Positions 51,770-60,835 of a stretch of 64,000 bases of DNA are shown piece by piece. Both the position numbers and the translations under genes were made by a program. The stretch comes from Paenibacillus sp. NFR01 (GTDB taxonomy: Bacteria > Bacillota > Bacilli > Paenibacillales > Paenibacillaceae). Within the stretch, counting starts at the first letter, position 1. Each line of letters opens with the position of its first letter. The notes under the pieces were generated by a model. That model was not told the DNA's origin and did no database searches. It worked only from the letters and a program-made list of their open reading frames with translations. The stretch spans positions 372,001-436,000 of the forward strand of contig NZ_FOIK01000001.1 in the NCBI RefSeq assembly GCF_900111565.1. Direction: 5' to 3'.

Positions 51770-51895
51770 GTTTGAGCATCCCGCGAGCTGAAACCAACGT
51801 TACTGCTAACGGGCTTGGTCTTGCCGGGACGATGCCGCCACTATAAATCGGATGGTGTTGTAGCAGTTCAATATGTCGTTGCCCTTCAAGCACAA

Positions 51896-52576
51896 TCAAT
51901 CCTTTGATCTCACCCATACATTAAGCGGACCTACAGAAGTCCATCCCGATTGAAGTGCTGCTGTAAGACCATCACCTCGTTGGTATCCCACCATAGGTAA
52001 CCCTGGAAAATCAAATGCGACTATTTGAAGTATGTCAGACCACACATTATTGCAGTTAACGCTTGAAAATACGTTGGATATCCCCACTGCATCTGCACCT
52101 AAGTTAGCTAAAAATCCGGCAACATCACCTATTTTCCTAGATAAATAAATTTTTACATCAGGGCGCCCTAAAAGTTCCGGTCTAATCACATTTTCGGATA
52201 AATGGAAGGATGCCCAATCTGCTAGATCTTTTTCTGTAGTGACATGGCACCATCCCCGTTTAACGGGCTCCAAATTAGCTACCGGTTCATGATAGATCCA
52301 TTCGGCTGTAAATAACATTTCAAAATCCAACGGTGACATATCGAGACTAGCAAAACTATCTTTGATGGAAGATATATCATTATTACCAATGTTTTCAATT
52401 ACCTCGTCAACAGTTGCACACCCGTTTGATGTAATCATGTCCGGGTAAAACGTCGGCGCTTTCGATGTTGTCTTCCAAATATGCTTTTTTAAAGTTGAAG
52501 AAATACCATGCGTCTCGCATACCATTGCGCACCAAACTATATTGTTTAATACGGCTGTAACAACCTTTTCACTCAT
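51896..52576 (-). CDS. Unknown protein, 226 residues, AT-rich gene
   Basis: The start at 52576 has GAGGGAG upstream; an in-frame start at 52591 is less likely. The product is soluble, with a C-terminal portion (LPMVGYQRGDGLTAALQSGW...SVGPLNVWVR) that recalls acetyltransferase C-termini but lacks a clear acetyl-CoA loop. I do not recognise the family. The gene is visibly AT-richer than its neighbours, with different codon use, which suggests acquisition. Confidence 0.7.
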   Translation of the reverse strand: MSEKVVTAVLNNIVWCAMVCETHGISSTLKKHIWKTTSKAPTFYPDMITSNGCATVDEVIENIGNNDISSIKDSFASLDMSPLDFEMLFTAEWIYHEPVANLEPVKRGWCHVTTEKDLADWASFHLSENVIRPELLGRPDVKIYLSRKIGDVAGFLANLGADAVGISNVFSSVNCNNVWSDILQIVAFDFPGLPMVGYQRGDGLTAALQSGWTSVGPLNVWVRSKD

Positions 52577-52785
52577 GATTGACTCCCTCATCCCTTCAGA
52601 AACTCGACATTATTATTCCTAATATAATTCATTCCTGTACTTCCGTCATTTGGTGATTAGTCTGCAATGACGTTAAACTCCCGTTAGTATAATGAAATTC
52701 GGCACAGGGCCGCGAAAAGCGAGAAGTAACGGCAAAAATGCCGTTGTTTGCGGGGAGGGAGCGGATGCGGCAGTGGGCAAAAGAA

Positions 52786-52817
52786 AAGGCCTGAGAAGAT
52801 TTCTCCTCTCAGGCCTT
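52786..52817 (-). terminator. Terminator of the secreted unknown gene
   Basis: On the minus strand an 11-bp stem AAGGCCTGAGA/TCTCAGGCCTT, loop of 10 nt, followed by TTTTCTTTT. The rest of 52577-52836 holds no gene. Confidence 0.8.
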
Positions 52818-52836
52818 AGCACTGCTCCTTGCGCGG

Positions 52837-53880
52837 CTATTTGGCCGCGCCTGGGTGCGCGTCCGTGGCAACGCCGAGCGCGGCATTGCCGGCAAGCGGC
52901 AGCGGGTGCAGCGTGCCCGCTTGCTGCAGGGCCTTCAGCGGCAAATATCTTTTGCCGCCAAGTCCCGAAGCGGCGTACACCGCTTCGGCCGCGCCACCGG
53001 CGGAGCTGCTGCTGTGCCAGCTTTGGACGCCGGTGACCATAAACGGGCCGCCGACGGTGTCGTTGCGGCCCGCCGCCTGAAAAGCGACGCTGCCGCCGGT
53101 AAGCAGCGTCTTCAGCATCGCGCCGTCCAGCTTGCCGAGCTTTGGCGCGGTCAGCCACCGGAGATCCCGGTAGGGATCATCCGGCCCGGCGCTCTTATAC
53201 GCCGAGGCGGGGATAAGCGCCGCATCCAGGCCTGCCTCAGCAGCCGCCTGGCCCAGCACCGCCTGGGCTTTGCTGTCGTTCCAAGGCAGAACCTCCAGCC
53301 GGACGGCATTGAGGTATACTGTTTTGCCGGACACAGTGAGTTTCCAGACGGGCAGCAGCGGCGCATACAGCGCTTCTAGCTTCAGGTTAGCCGATGATGA
53401 AGGAATAAGTGCTTCCTGCGCCGCAAACCGGCGCAGTTCAGTCAGGCTGTACGGCAGTCCGGACGTACCGGCGCCGTATTCGCTAAGCGTATAACCGCCG
53501 CCGTCCACGGCGGTGACAATCAGATACCCGATGCGCTCGGAGCCGCTCATCACATGGACCAGCCAGCTATGCGTGCCGGGTCCCAGCGGATAATACTCCG
53601 CCGTGGCGTTCTTCCAGGCGGTAAAAGGCGCGTCTGCCGCAAGCTTGGTCATCGCATTTTGTGCGAAGTCCGTTACGGCCTCAGGTGCCGCCTGGCTTTT
53701 TAAAGTAAGCGCCGCCAGCTTGTCCGTCGCCGCCAGCTTCGTCTTGGGCAGGGGACTGCCTGCAGCAGTTGCCGTTACCGGCGCAAGGACGGCGGCTGCG
53801 ATGCCAAACGCCGCTACAGCAAGCATGCAGCGGCGTCCGAGCGACTGCAGACTTATTTTTCGGTGCAGGGAGGTTGTCAT
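52837..53880 (-). CDS. Unknown secreted protein, 347 residues
   Basis: A signal peptide spans residues 1-40 (RRCMLAVAAFGIAAAVLAPVTATAAG). The mature part is Ala/Leu/Gly-rich with beta-strand-like segments (GSERIGYLIVTAVDGGGYTLSEYG) and a second half where GGPFMVTGVQSWHSSSSAGG is notable. It somewhat resembles propeptide/cystatin-like secreted proteins, but no family is recognised. It has its own terminator and is likely monocistronic. Confidence 0.7.
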   Translation of the reverse strand: MTTSLHRKISLQSLGRRCMLAVAAFGIAAAVLAPVTATAAGSPLPKTKLAATDKLAALTLKSQAAPEAVTDFAQNAMTKLAADAPFTAWKNATAEYYPLGPGTHSWLVHVMSGSERIGYLIVTAVDGGGYTLSEYGAGTSGLPYSLTELRRFAAQEALIPSSSANLKLEALYAPLLPVWKLTVSGKTVYLNAVRLEVLPWNDSKAQAVLGQAAAEAGLDAALIPASAYKSAGPDDPYRDLRWLTAPKLGKLDGAMLKTLLTGGSVAFQAAGRNDTVGGPFMVTGVQSWHSSSSAGGAAEAVYAASGLGGKRYLPLKALQQAGTLHPLPLAGNAALGVATDAHPGAAK

Positions 53881-54028
53881 ATTCCTTCTTCACCTTTCTT
53901 CAATTCGAATAACGATCCATTACTGATATTGTAGAGGACAAGCCCTGAAAAGACTGTTGCTTACTGTCGCGCAGGGTAGCGGAAAGTTAGCGTTTATTTT
54001 GCCTGCTTTTAGCAGAGACCGTCGCATT

Positions 54029-55117
54029 CTACAGACTGCGCAGATGAAAAAGGCCATAGACGACAGCGGAGACCGAAATCTGCGGTTCATATTGCCACTG
54101 TGTCTCCTGGCGCCGGCGGTTGTACTGTTCTTCGGCTGCCTGGCGCTTTTCTTCATCTTCTTCTTTAAGCAGTCCGGAATAGTAGACATCCACAAGCTCC
54201 AGCTCCAGCTGAAGCCGACGGCGAGCTTCCTCCGCCCAGGTATAATCCCGTTCGGCCAGCTGCGTTGTCACCCAGTTTTCCAGCCGCTCGGCCCCATTGG
54301 CGACGGAGAGCGAGTAGGGCTGGATATGGATGTTCTCCGGCAAGCGGGGCGTCAGCGATTTGCTTTCGAGGAGCGTGCCGAAGTCGGGTACGATGGTTCC
54401 GCTCAGCAGCGAAATGCCGACATAGTGCAGCTCCTCGCGCTTGAGGTCGCAACTCATCTCCACCTTGTAGCAGACACCGAGCCATGGCTCGTATGCGGCA
54501 GAGAGCAGCGTGGTCCGCTGCCGGCTGCCCGCCTCCTCGAACAGATACAGACAGCGGCCTTCTTCGCGCGCGGCGGCCCAGATCTGTCCCAGGCGCTTGC
54601 TGCCGTAGATGACGTCCTCCCGCCGGATCATACCTGGTCCGATTCGCGGCAGGGTCGGCATTACGCCGAAAAAGCGGGCAAGGATGCTGTCCTCCTGCGG
54701 CGAGGCTTCTCCAGTGCTTGCGGAGCCCGTACCCGGAATACCGCCGGGATTCATTCCCCCGGCTGCTATCCCGCCCGCAGCACTACCCAACCCGGCGCCC
54801 GCAGGGGCTTGGCTTCCCGGGACTGCACCTGAGGCTCCGCCCGGAATCCCGGGCAGCGTGCCTCTCGGCGCCTCCGCCTGACCTGTAGTCCGGTCATACG
54901 CCTCCGGGTCGAACACGAAAGTAAAAGACAACGTCTGCGGCTCTGCTCCGGTGCGCTCCACAAAACTCCAATAATAAGGCCGGTCGGTCAGCATCCGGTC
55001 GGCGCGCGGCGAGAGCTTGACCGTGACATGCAGCGGAGACACCTCCAGCAACTCGCATTCCGTCGCTTCCAAATAAGTCATAACCTGCTTGCGAATTTGC
55101 TCGGCGCTCAAAGTCAT
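54029..55117 (-). CDS. yqhG: YqhG-family protein
   Basis: A 362-residue protein that follows yqhH with a 4-bp ATGA overlap, as in B. subtilis. N-terminal (MTLSAEQIRKQVMTYLEATE) and C-terminal (DYTWAEEARRRLQLELELVD) regions fit YqhG. An insert at about residues 78-145, rich in Gly, Ala and Pro with collagen-like triplets, interrupts the first half. Function is unknown; translational coupling implies joint action with the helicase YqhH. Confidence 0.82.
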   Translation of the reverse strand: MTLSAEQIRKQVMTYLEATECELLEVSPLHVTVKLSPRADRMLTDRPYYWSFVERTGAEPQTLSFTFVFDPEAYDRTTGQAEAPRGTLPGIPGGASGAVPGSQAPAGAGLGSAAGGIAAGGMNPGGIPGTGSASTGEASPQEDSILARFFGVMPTLPRIGPGMIRREDVIYGSKRLGQIWAAAREEGRCLYLFEEAGSRQRTTLLSAAYEPWLGVCYKVEMSCDLKREELHYVGISLLSGTIVPDFGTLLESKSLTPRLPENIHIQPYSLSVANGAERLENWVTTQLAERDYTWAEEARRRLQLELELVDVYYSGLLKEEDEEKRQAAEEQYNRRRQETQWQYEPQISVSAVVYGLFHLRSL

Positions 55118-56862
55118 GAGGTAGCTTCCTCCTCGTCTTCATGCAGCGTATGCGTCAGCTCGCTGAGCGAGTCGCCGATCCGGTCGAGCCCGCTGCGCAG
55201 CTCGTCGTCGCTGCTGGCTTCGAGCATGATTTTATAGAGACTTTTTTCAAGGGACTCTTTCGCTTCAAAACGCTCCAGAATGACGTCCAGCCCGCCGATG
55301 ACCATCTCGAACATGTTGATCTTCTCGTGCAGCAGATGAAGAATATGCTCTTCGATCGTTCCGTTTGTCGACAAGTTGTAGATCATGACATCGTTCGTCT
55401 GACCCAGCCGGTGAACCCGGCCGATCCGCTGCTCGACCCGCATCGGATTCCACGGGAGGTCGAAGTTGATCATATGATGGCAAAATTGCAGATTGATCCC
55501 CTCGCCGCCCGCTTCGGTGGCGATCATCACCTGGGCGCGCCCGCGGAACAGGTCCATCATCCAGTCTTTTTTGCCCCGGTTCATCCCGCCGGAATAAGCT
55601 ACGCACTTCAGTCCGCGCTCACTGAAATAGTTCAGCAGATATTCCTGGGTAGCGCGGTATTCCGTGAAGAGGATGACTTTTTCGTTCATGGTCCGGATCA
55701 GCTCCATCGCTGTCTCCGCCTTCGTATTCGCTTTCACGCCGCGGATCAGCTGCAGCAGCTCCATCATCCGGTCGCGTCTTGGAGAGTTCTCGGGGAGCTT
55801 CTTGATCAGATTCACGAGCGTAATAAACACGGCGTCGCGGCTGCTGCATACCTCGCGTTGCAGTGTAACAAGCGATAGCATACTGCTGAGATTGCCGTCG
55901 GCTTCCTGATATTGGTCTTTGACGAAGGCGGTGACGCCGTCATATAATGTCTTTTCTTCATCGGATAATGTCAGCGGAATATTGCGCACATTGCGCTTCG
56001 TGAACGATACCGGACCTTCGCCGCGCCGATTGCGGATCATCACCTTGGACAGCTCGCCGCGCAGCTGAACTTCGTTCTTCGGCTGACGTTTGTCGACGAC
56101 GAAATTGGCTGCAAACTCGCCTTGATTGCCGAGCTGGCCCGGCTTGAGCAGCGTGATCAGGTTGAACAGCTCGCTGAGATCGTTCTGCACGGGCGTGGCG
56201 GTGAGCAGGAGGCAGTATTTTTTCCGCAGCTGCTGGACGAACTGGTAGTTGGTCGACTTTTTATTTTTCAGCTTATGGGCCTCGTCAATGATCAGCATGT
56301 CGAATTCGCCGTTAATCAGCAGCTCTTTGTGCGGATCGCGTTTGGCCGTATCCATGGAAGCGACCACGATGTCGTTGCCCCAGGAATACGATTTCTTCTG
56401 CGCCACGGCGGAAATGCCGAATTTGGCGTTCAGCTCGCGTACCCACTGCAGCACCAGCGAGGCCGGCACAAGAATCAGCACCTTGGAGACCAGTCCGCGC
56501 ACGAGATATTCTTTGAGCACGAGCCCCGCTTCGATCGTTTTGCCCAGCCCGACCTCGTCGGCCAGAATGGCTCTGCCGGACATTTCGAATAATACTTTGC
56601 GTGCGGTATCGATCTGATGGGGCAGCGGGGAGAGTCCCGCGAGATGCTTGATACACTGCAATTCTTCAAAGCTTGTGACCAGCCCGCTTTGTTCGCCCAT
56701 CACGGCGAGACGGGACAGCCCATAGTCGCCCCAGGGACCGCCTTTTTGCAGCTTGGTCTCCAGATCGCCCAGCCAGCCCCGGTCGAACTTCAGCGGAACC
56801 GGCAGCTTGGGCACAGTGGCGTGCTCCGCTTGCGTTAAGGCATTGCGGGTCAATGGCGTCAT
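55114..56862 (-). CDS. yqhH: SNF2-type DEAD/DEAH-box helicase (YqhH)
   Basis: A 582-residue helicase. Walker A is ADEVGLGKTIEAGLVL, the DEAH box is LIIDEAHKLKN, motif III is LLLTATPVQND, and the C-terminal helicase domain has INFDLPWNPMRVEQRIGRVHRLGQ (motif VI). It belongs to the RapA/HepA-like SNF2 group and acts on nucleic acid or nucleoprotein. The stop overlaps the yqhG start. GAGGAGG precedes the ATG at 56862. It diverges from nrdJ. Confidence 0.88.
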   Translation of the reverse strand: MTPLTRNALTQAEHATVPKLPVPLKFDRGWLGDLETKLQKGGPWGDYGLSRLAVMGEQSGLVTSFEELQCIKHLAGLSPLPHQIDTARKVLFEMSGRAILADEVGLGKTIEAGLVLKEYLVRGLVSKVLILVPASLVLQWVRELNAKFGISAVAQKKSYSWGNDIVVASMDTAKRDPHKELLINGEFDMLIIDEAHKLKNKKSTNYQFVQQLRKKYCLLLTATPVQNDLSELFNLITLLKPGQLGNQGEFAANFVVDKRQPKNEVQLRGELSKVMIRNRRGEGPVSFTKRNVRNIPLTLSDEEKTLYDGVTAFVKDQYQEADGNLSSMLSLVTLQREVCSSRDAVFITLVNLIKKLPENSPRRDRMMELLQLIRGVKANTKAETAMELIRTMNEKVILFTEYRATQEYLLNYFSERGLKCVAYSGGMNRGKKDWMMDLFRGRAQVMIATEAGGEGINLQFCHHMINFDLPWNPMRVEQRIGRVHRLGQTNDVMIYNLSTNGTIEEHILHLLHEKINMFEMVIGGLDVILERFEAKESLEKSLYKIMLEASSDDELRSGLDRIGDSLSELTHTLHEDEEEATS

Positions 56863-57076
56863 GTTGTAGCCTCCTCACGGCGCGGATGTCTGTTGCAGAA
56901 AACGTAGAATTAGTATGCGCGTAAAAGAGGAGATTCATAACCGCAGGGCATTTCGGGCGCGCTTGTCCGCTGCAAATCAACGCGATTTTTTCAAACCGGA
57001 TTTCAAGCCGCTAATTCTAAAAAAACGAGAAATTACGAGAAAAGGGGCAGGTATTGCCGATTTTTCGCGTGAAGGC

Positions 57077-57105
57077 TTGGATTTTCAAAAGAGAAGGTTT
57101 ATACA
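57077..57105 (+). promoter_or_regulatory. Promoter of nrdJ
   Basis: TTGGAT (57077-57082), 17-bp spacer, TATACA (57100-57105). The -10 box overlaps the first NrdR box. Nothing else is seen in 56863-57225 apart from the two boxes and the ribosome-binding site. Confidence 0.5.
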
Positions 57106-57148
57106 ATATGTGGTATAGTGGAAAAGCTGTATCAACAATATATTGTTA
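57101..57148. promoter_or_regulatory. Pair of NrdR boxes upstream of nrdJ
   Basis: Box 1, ATACAATATGTGGTAT (57101-57116), and box 2, CAACAATATATTGTTA (57133-57148), each match 12 of 16 positions of ACACAATATATTGTGT. They are 32 bp apart, three helical turns, as NrdR pairs usually are. Box 2 includes a perfect 14-bp palindrome. Confidence 0.75.
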
Positions 57149-57225
57149 GATTTGCTCACAATTTGATTAATAATGGATATACACAGGTAGAAGCGTTACA
57201 TATTACACAGCGGGAGGTTTTTCGA

Positions 57226-59877
57226 TTGAGCACAGTGAACCGCAAGGCGCGGCTTGAAGGATTAAGCGAGAAAATATTTTTGGATCGGTATGCCTGGAAG
57301 GATGCGGACACCAATAACGCCAAGGTAGGCGACGTGGTACTGGTGTTGACTAAGGACGATCCGAAATTTCCGACGAAGGAAGTCGGGGAGATTGTCGAGC
57401 GAAAGGGACGTACGGTAACGGTCAAGACGCGCTCCGGCGAGCTGGTGCAATCCGATGTGGAGAAGCTGACGCTGAATATTGAAAAAACGCCTGAGGAAAT
57501 GTGGGACCGGCTCGCCTCCGCGATGGCTTCCGTAGAGAAGACTCCGGAGCTGCAAGCCGAATGGACCGGCAATTTCCGTTCCATCCTCGAAGACTGGAAG
57601 CTGGTGCCGGGCGGCCGGATTGCCGCAGGTGCCGGGGCCAGCGAAGAGCTGACCTTGTTCAACTGCTATGTCATTCCTTCGCCAAAGGACAGCCGAGGCG
57701 GCATCATGGAGACCCTGACGGAAATGACCGAGATCATGGCCCGCGGCGGCGGGGTAGGCATCAACCTGTCTTCGCTGCGTCCGCGCCGGGCCATCGTCAA
57801 AGGCGTCAACGGCTCCTCCAGCGGCTCCGTATCGTGGGGCGGTTTGTTCAGCTACACCACCGGACTGATCGAGCAAGGCGGCAGCCGCCGCGGCGCGCTG
57901 ATGCTGATGATCAACGACTGGCATCCGGATGTGCTCGATTTTATTACGGTTAAGCAAACGATGGGCCAAGTGACCAACGCCAACCTGTCCGTCTGCGTGA
58001 GCAACGGGTTCATGAAGGCAGTCAAAGAAGACCTCGACTGGGAGCTGGTATTCCCGGATACGACGGAGCCGGATTACGACGAAGTCTGGGACGGCGATCT
58101 CGATAAATGGAAAGCGGCCGGCCGCGGAGTGATTCCATACCGCACCGTGAAAGCCCGCGACATCTGGCATACGATCATCGAATCCGCGTGGAAATCGGCC
58201 GAGCCGGGCGTCGTATTCATGGAATACTACAACCAAATGTCCAACAGCTGGTACTTCAACCCGATCATCTGCACCAATCCGTGCGGCGAGCAAGGTCTGC
58301 CGGGCTGGGGCGTCTGCAACCTGTCGGCGATCAACCTGTCCAAGTTCTATGACGAAGCGGCGCATGACGTGGACTGGGCGGACCTGGGTCGTACGACGCG
58401 TTACTCCGTGCGTTTCCTGGACAATGTCATCGACAAAACGCCGTATCATTTCCCGGAAAACGAAGCGAACCAGAAGAAGGAACGCCGCGTCGGTCTTGGA
58501 ACCATGGGTCTGGCCGAGCTGATGATCAAGCTGAACATCCGTTACGGCAGCCCGGAATCGCTGGAATTCCTCGACAAGCTGTACGGCTTTATGGCCCGCG
58601 AAGCCTACCTGGCCTCGGCGGACATCGCCGGCGAGAAGGGTTCGTTCCAGGCGTTTGATGCGGATAAATACCTGCTGAGCGGCTTTATGAAAAATATCAC
58701 CGAAGTGTATCCGGAAGTCGGCGAAGCGATTATTGAAAAAGGCATGCGCAACGTTACAGTGATTACGCAAGCGCCTACCGGCAGCACCGGTACGATGGTC
58801 GGTACGTCGACCGGTATCGAGCCGTATTTTGCCTTCAAATATTTCCGTCAAAGCCGCCTCGGCTACGACGAGCAGTTCGTGCCGATTGCCCAGGAGTGGC
58901 TGGAAGCCCATCCGGGCGAGGAGCTGCCGGAGTATTTCGTCACTTCCATGGATCTTTCGGCAAAGGATCATATCCGCGTGCAAGCGGCAATTCAGCGCTG
59001 GGTCGACAGCTCCATCTCCAAGACGGCGAACTGCCCGTCCGACTTCACCGTGGAAGAAACCGCCGAGCTGTATGAAATGGCGTTTGACCTCGGCTGCAAA
59101 GGCGTGACGATCTACCGCGACGGCAGCCGCGATACGCAAGTTCTTGAAACGGCGAAGAAAGACGATAAGAAGGAAGCAAAAGCCGAAGAAGTCGTGGCTG
59201 TCGAAGCTCCTGCAGTTTCGGAAACTGCGGTTGCTGCCGCCCCCGCCCCGGCTGCGCCTGCACCTAAGAGCAGCCTGGACGACAAACAATACAAAAAACG
59301 CCCGCAGGTTCTGCGCGGCGCGACTTATAAAATCAATACGCCGTTCGGCATGGCGTATATCACGATCAACGACCTGGACGGCATTCCGGCGGAAATCTTC
59401 CTGAATGTCGGCAAAGCTGGGTCCGACGTCTTCGCCATGGCGGAAGCGCTCGGCCGCGTCTGCTCGCTGTTCCTGCGCTACGGCGACCACGGCGAGAAGG
59501 TCGGCCTCCTGATCAAACATCTCAAGGGCATCGGCGGCTCCGGCGCGATCGGCTTCGGCGCGAACCGCGTGGAATCCATCGCCGACGCCGTAGCGAAAGC
59601 CCTGGAGACCCATGTGCAGAACAACGCACATGAAGACCACGTGCCGGCGCCCATTGCGGCAACACTGGAGCTCGGCGACTTCACCGACGCGCTGAACGCG
59701 GAGATTGAAGCCAGCGTTCCGGCAGCAGCCGAAGCCAGTCACGGCCACGGCGGCCATGGCACGCACAGCCACGCCACCGCCTCCCGCGACCTTTGCCCGT
59801 CCTGCGGCAGCGCTTCGCTGGTGAATATTGAAGGATGTAAGACCTGCAGTAATTGCGGGTATAGCCGGTGCGGGTAA
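57226..59877 (+). CDS. nrdJ: Ribonucleotide reductase class II, adenosylcobalamin-dependent
   Basis: An 883-residue B12-dependent ribonucleotide reductase. It carries LTLFNCYVIPSPKDS (redox Cys), ICTNPCGEQGLPGWGVCNLSA (thiyl-radical Cys and loop), VITQAPTGSTGTMVGTSTGIEP, and a C-terminal zinc ribbon (CPSCG...CKTCSNCGYSRCG) after a His/Gly-rich stretch. It makes dNTPs without an oxygen requirement. The start is TTG at 57226, with GGGAGG 8 nt upstream; the longer frame from GTG 57118 would start between the NrdR boxes. Homologs begin at the same MSTVNRKARLEGLSEKIF position, from memory. A B12 riboswitch is not visible. Confidence 0.92.
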   Translation: MSTVNRKARLEGLSEKIFLDRYAWKDADTNNAKVGDVVLVLTKDDPKFPTKEVGEIVERKGRTVTVKTRSGELVQSDVEKLTLNIEKTPEEMWDRLASAMASVEKTPELQAEWTGNFRSILEDWKLVPGGRIAAGAGASEELTLFNCYVIPSPKDSRGGIMETLTEMTEIMARGGGVGINLSSLRPRRAIVKGVNGSSSGSVSWGGLFSYTTGLIEQGGSRRGALMLMINDWHPDVLDFITVKQTMGQVTNANLSVCVSNGFMKAVKEDLDWELVFPDTTEPDYDEVWDGDLDKWKAAGRGVIPYRTVKARDIWHTIIESAWKSAEPGVVFMEYYNQMSNSWYFNPIICTNPCGEQGLPGWGVCNLSAINLSKFYDEAAHDVDWADLGRTTRYSVRFLDNVIDKTPYHFPENEANQKKERRVGLGTMGLAELMIKLNIRYGSPESLEFLDKLYGFMAREAYLASADIAGEKGSFQAFDADKYLLSGFMKNITEVYPEVGEAIIEKGMRNVTVITQAPTGSTGTMVGTSTGIEPYFAFKYFRQSRLGYDEQFVPIAQEWLEAHPGEELPEYFVTSMDLSAKDHIRVQAAIQRWVDSSISKTANCPSDFTVEETAELYEMAFDLGCKGVTIYRDGSRDTQVLETAKKDDKKEAKAEEVVAVEAPAVSETAVAAAPAPAAPAPKSSLDDKQYKKRPQVLRGATYKINTPFGMAYITINDLDGIPAEIFLNVGKAGSDVFAMAEALGRVCSLFLRYGDHGEKVGLLIKHLKGIGGSGAIGFGANRVESIADAVAKALETHVQNNAHEDHVPAPIAATLELGDFTDALNAEIEASVPAAAEASHGHGGHGTHSHATASRDLCPSCGSASLVNIEGCKTCSNCGYSRCG

Positions 59878-59920
59878 ACGAATATTGATTTTTGCTCCTA
59901 ATATTCTTCCGAAATTCAAA

Positions 59921-59959
59921 AAAGTCCTGATTAGGGAATTCCTAAGACAGGACTTTTTT
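59921..59959. terminator. Terminator after nrdJ
   Basis: AAAGTCCTG pairs with CAGGACTTT, an inner TTAGG/CCTAA helix, then T6. Confidence 0.85.
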
Positions 59960-60094
59960 GAGTTTAAAATACTATTTGGAGTTATCCAGGTTTTCTTGAA
60001 ATTATGGTCTTATTTAATTTATTGTTTTGGGAAAATAGCATCTATTGTTTATATTTATTGTTTCTAATTTATAATGTTATCGGAGGGGTATCCA

Positions 60095-60679
60095 ATGAGA
60101 GAACTAAAAAATATTGAAGAACGAATTTTGGACCGTGCACTCTATCTAATGGGCAAGAAAAAAAGCTGTAATATTGCGATTAGAGCAATTGCTAAGGAAG
60201 CCAATGTAAACGTGAGCGCCATTAATTATTATTTCAGAAGCAAAGACGAAATGCTCAAACTGGTAAAAGAATTCTACATTGAAAATACTCTTGCCGTATT
60301 ATCAATCCTACAAAATGAAGCCTACAGTGAAAAAGAGAAACTGCTGCTGTCAGCAAATGAGATTATGGAGTACTCACTGCGTTTTCCCGGTAACAGAGTG
60401 ATCTATACTCATTCGTTAGAATGTTCGGATCATGATGAAACTTCTAGACGAATTATTGATCTATCACAGGAAATTGGTAACCTGCTCAAAGAATGCTTGC
60501 GCAATCTTATCCCAGGAGATGAGACGACCTTCAGATTCAAGTATTTAATTTTCACTTCATCTGTCAACTATCCCACGGAATACGAGGGAGTTATGGAAAC
60601 AGATGGTTCAATCTTGATCAATAAAGAGGCTCGTATAGAGTATCTTAACTTGTTGATTCATTCCTTGTTTTCTGAATAA
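60095..60679 (+). CDS. TetR/AcrR-family regulator in the AT-rich block
   Basis: A 194-residue regulator. The HTH is IAIRAIAKEANVNVSAINYYFRSKDEMLKL at about residues 28-57, of the Y-Y-F-R-S-K type. The start at 60095 follows GGAGGGG, and a TATAAT box lies at 60070-60075. It stands just upstream of the flavoenzyme gene, which it may regulate. Base composition is clearly lower in GC than in the genes before 59.9 kb. Confidence 0.85.
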   Translation: MRELKNIEERILDRALYLMGKKKSCNIAIRAIAKEANVNVSAINYYFRSKDEMLKLVKEFYIENTLAVLSILQNEAYSEKEKLLLSANEIMEYSLRFPGNRVIYTHSLECSDHDETSRRIIDLSQEIGNLLKECLRNLIPGDETTFRFKYLIFTSSVNYPTEYEGVMETDGSILINKEARIEYLNLLIHSLFSE

Positions 60680-60835
60680 GAGAGTTGCAGAAAATTCAAA
60701 CATTTTGTTTTAAACATATTGTTATGAATCTTTGTCTCAGGTATATTTAAGGTGTCCGTAATCAATTTACATTAATTATGTGAAATTGTGCACAAAGTTT
60801 CCGGACCTTTAAAAAGAATGAGAAGGAGAATGTTT

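Noticed and set aside
56863..57225. Cobalamin riboswitch before nrdJ
   Set aside because: The leader is short and AT-rich and lacks the B12-box; paired NrdR boxes explain the region better.
57262..59919. An 885-codon open frame antisense to nrdJ
   Set aside because: It has no ribosome-binding site and its translation is Arg/Gly-rich without family motifs. Long antisense frames arise from GC-biased codon use in nrdJ, which is an unmistakable gene.
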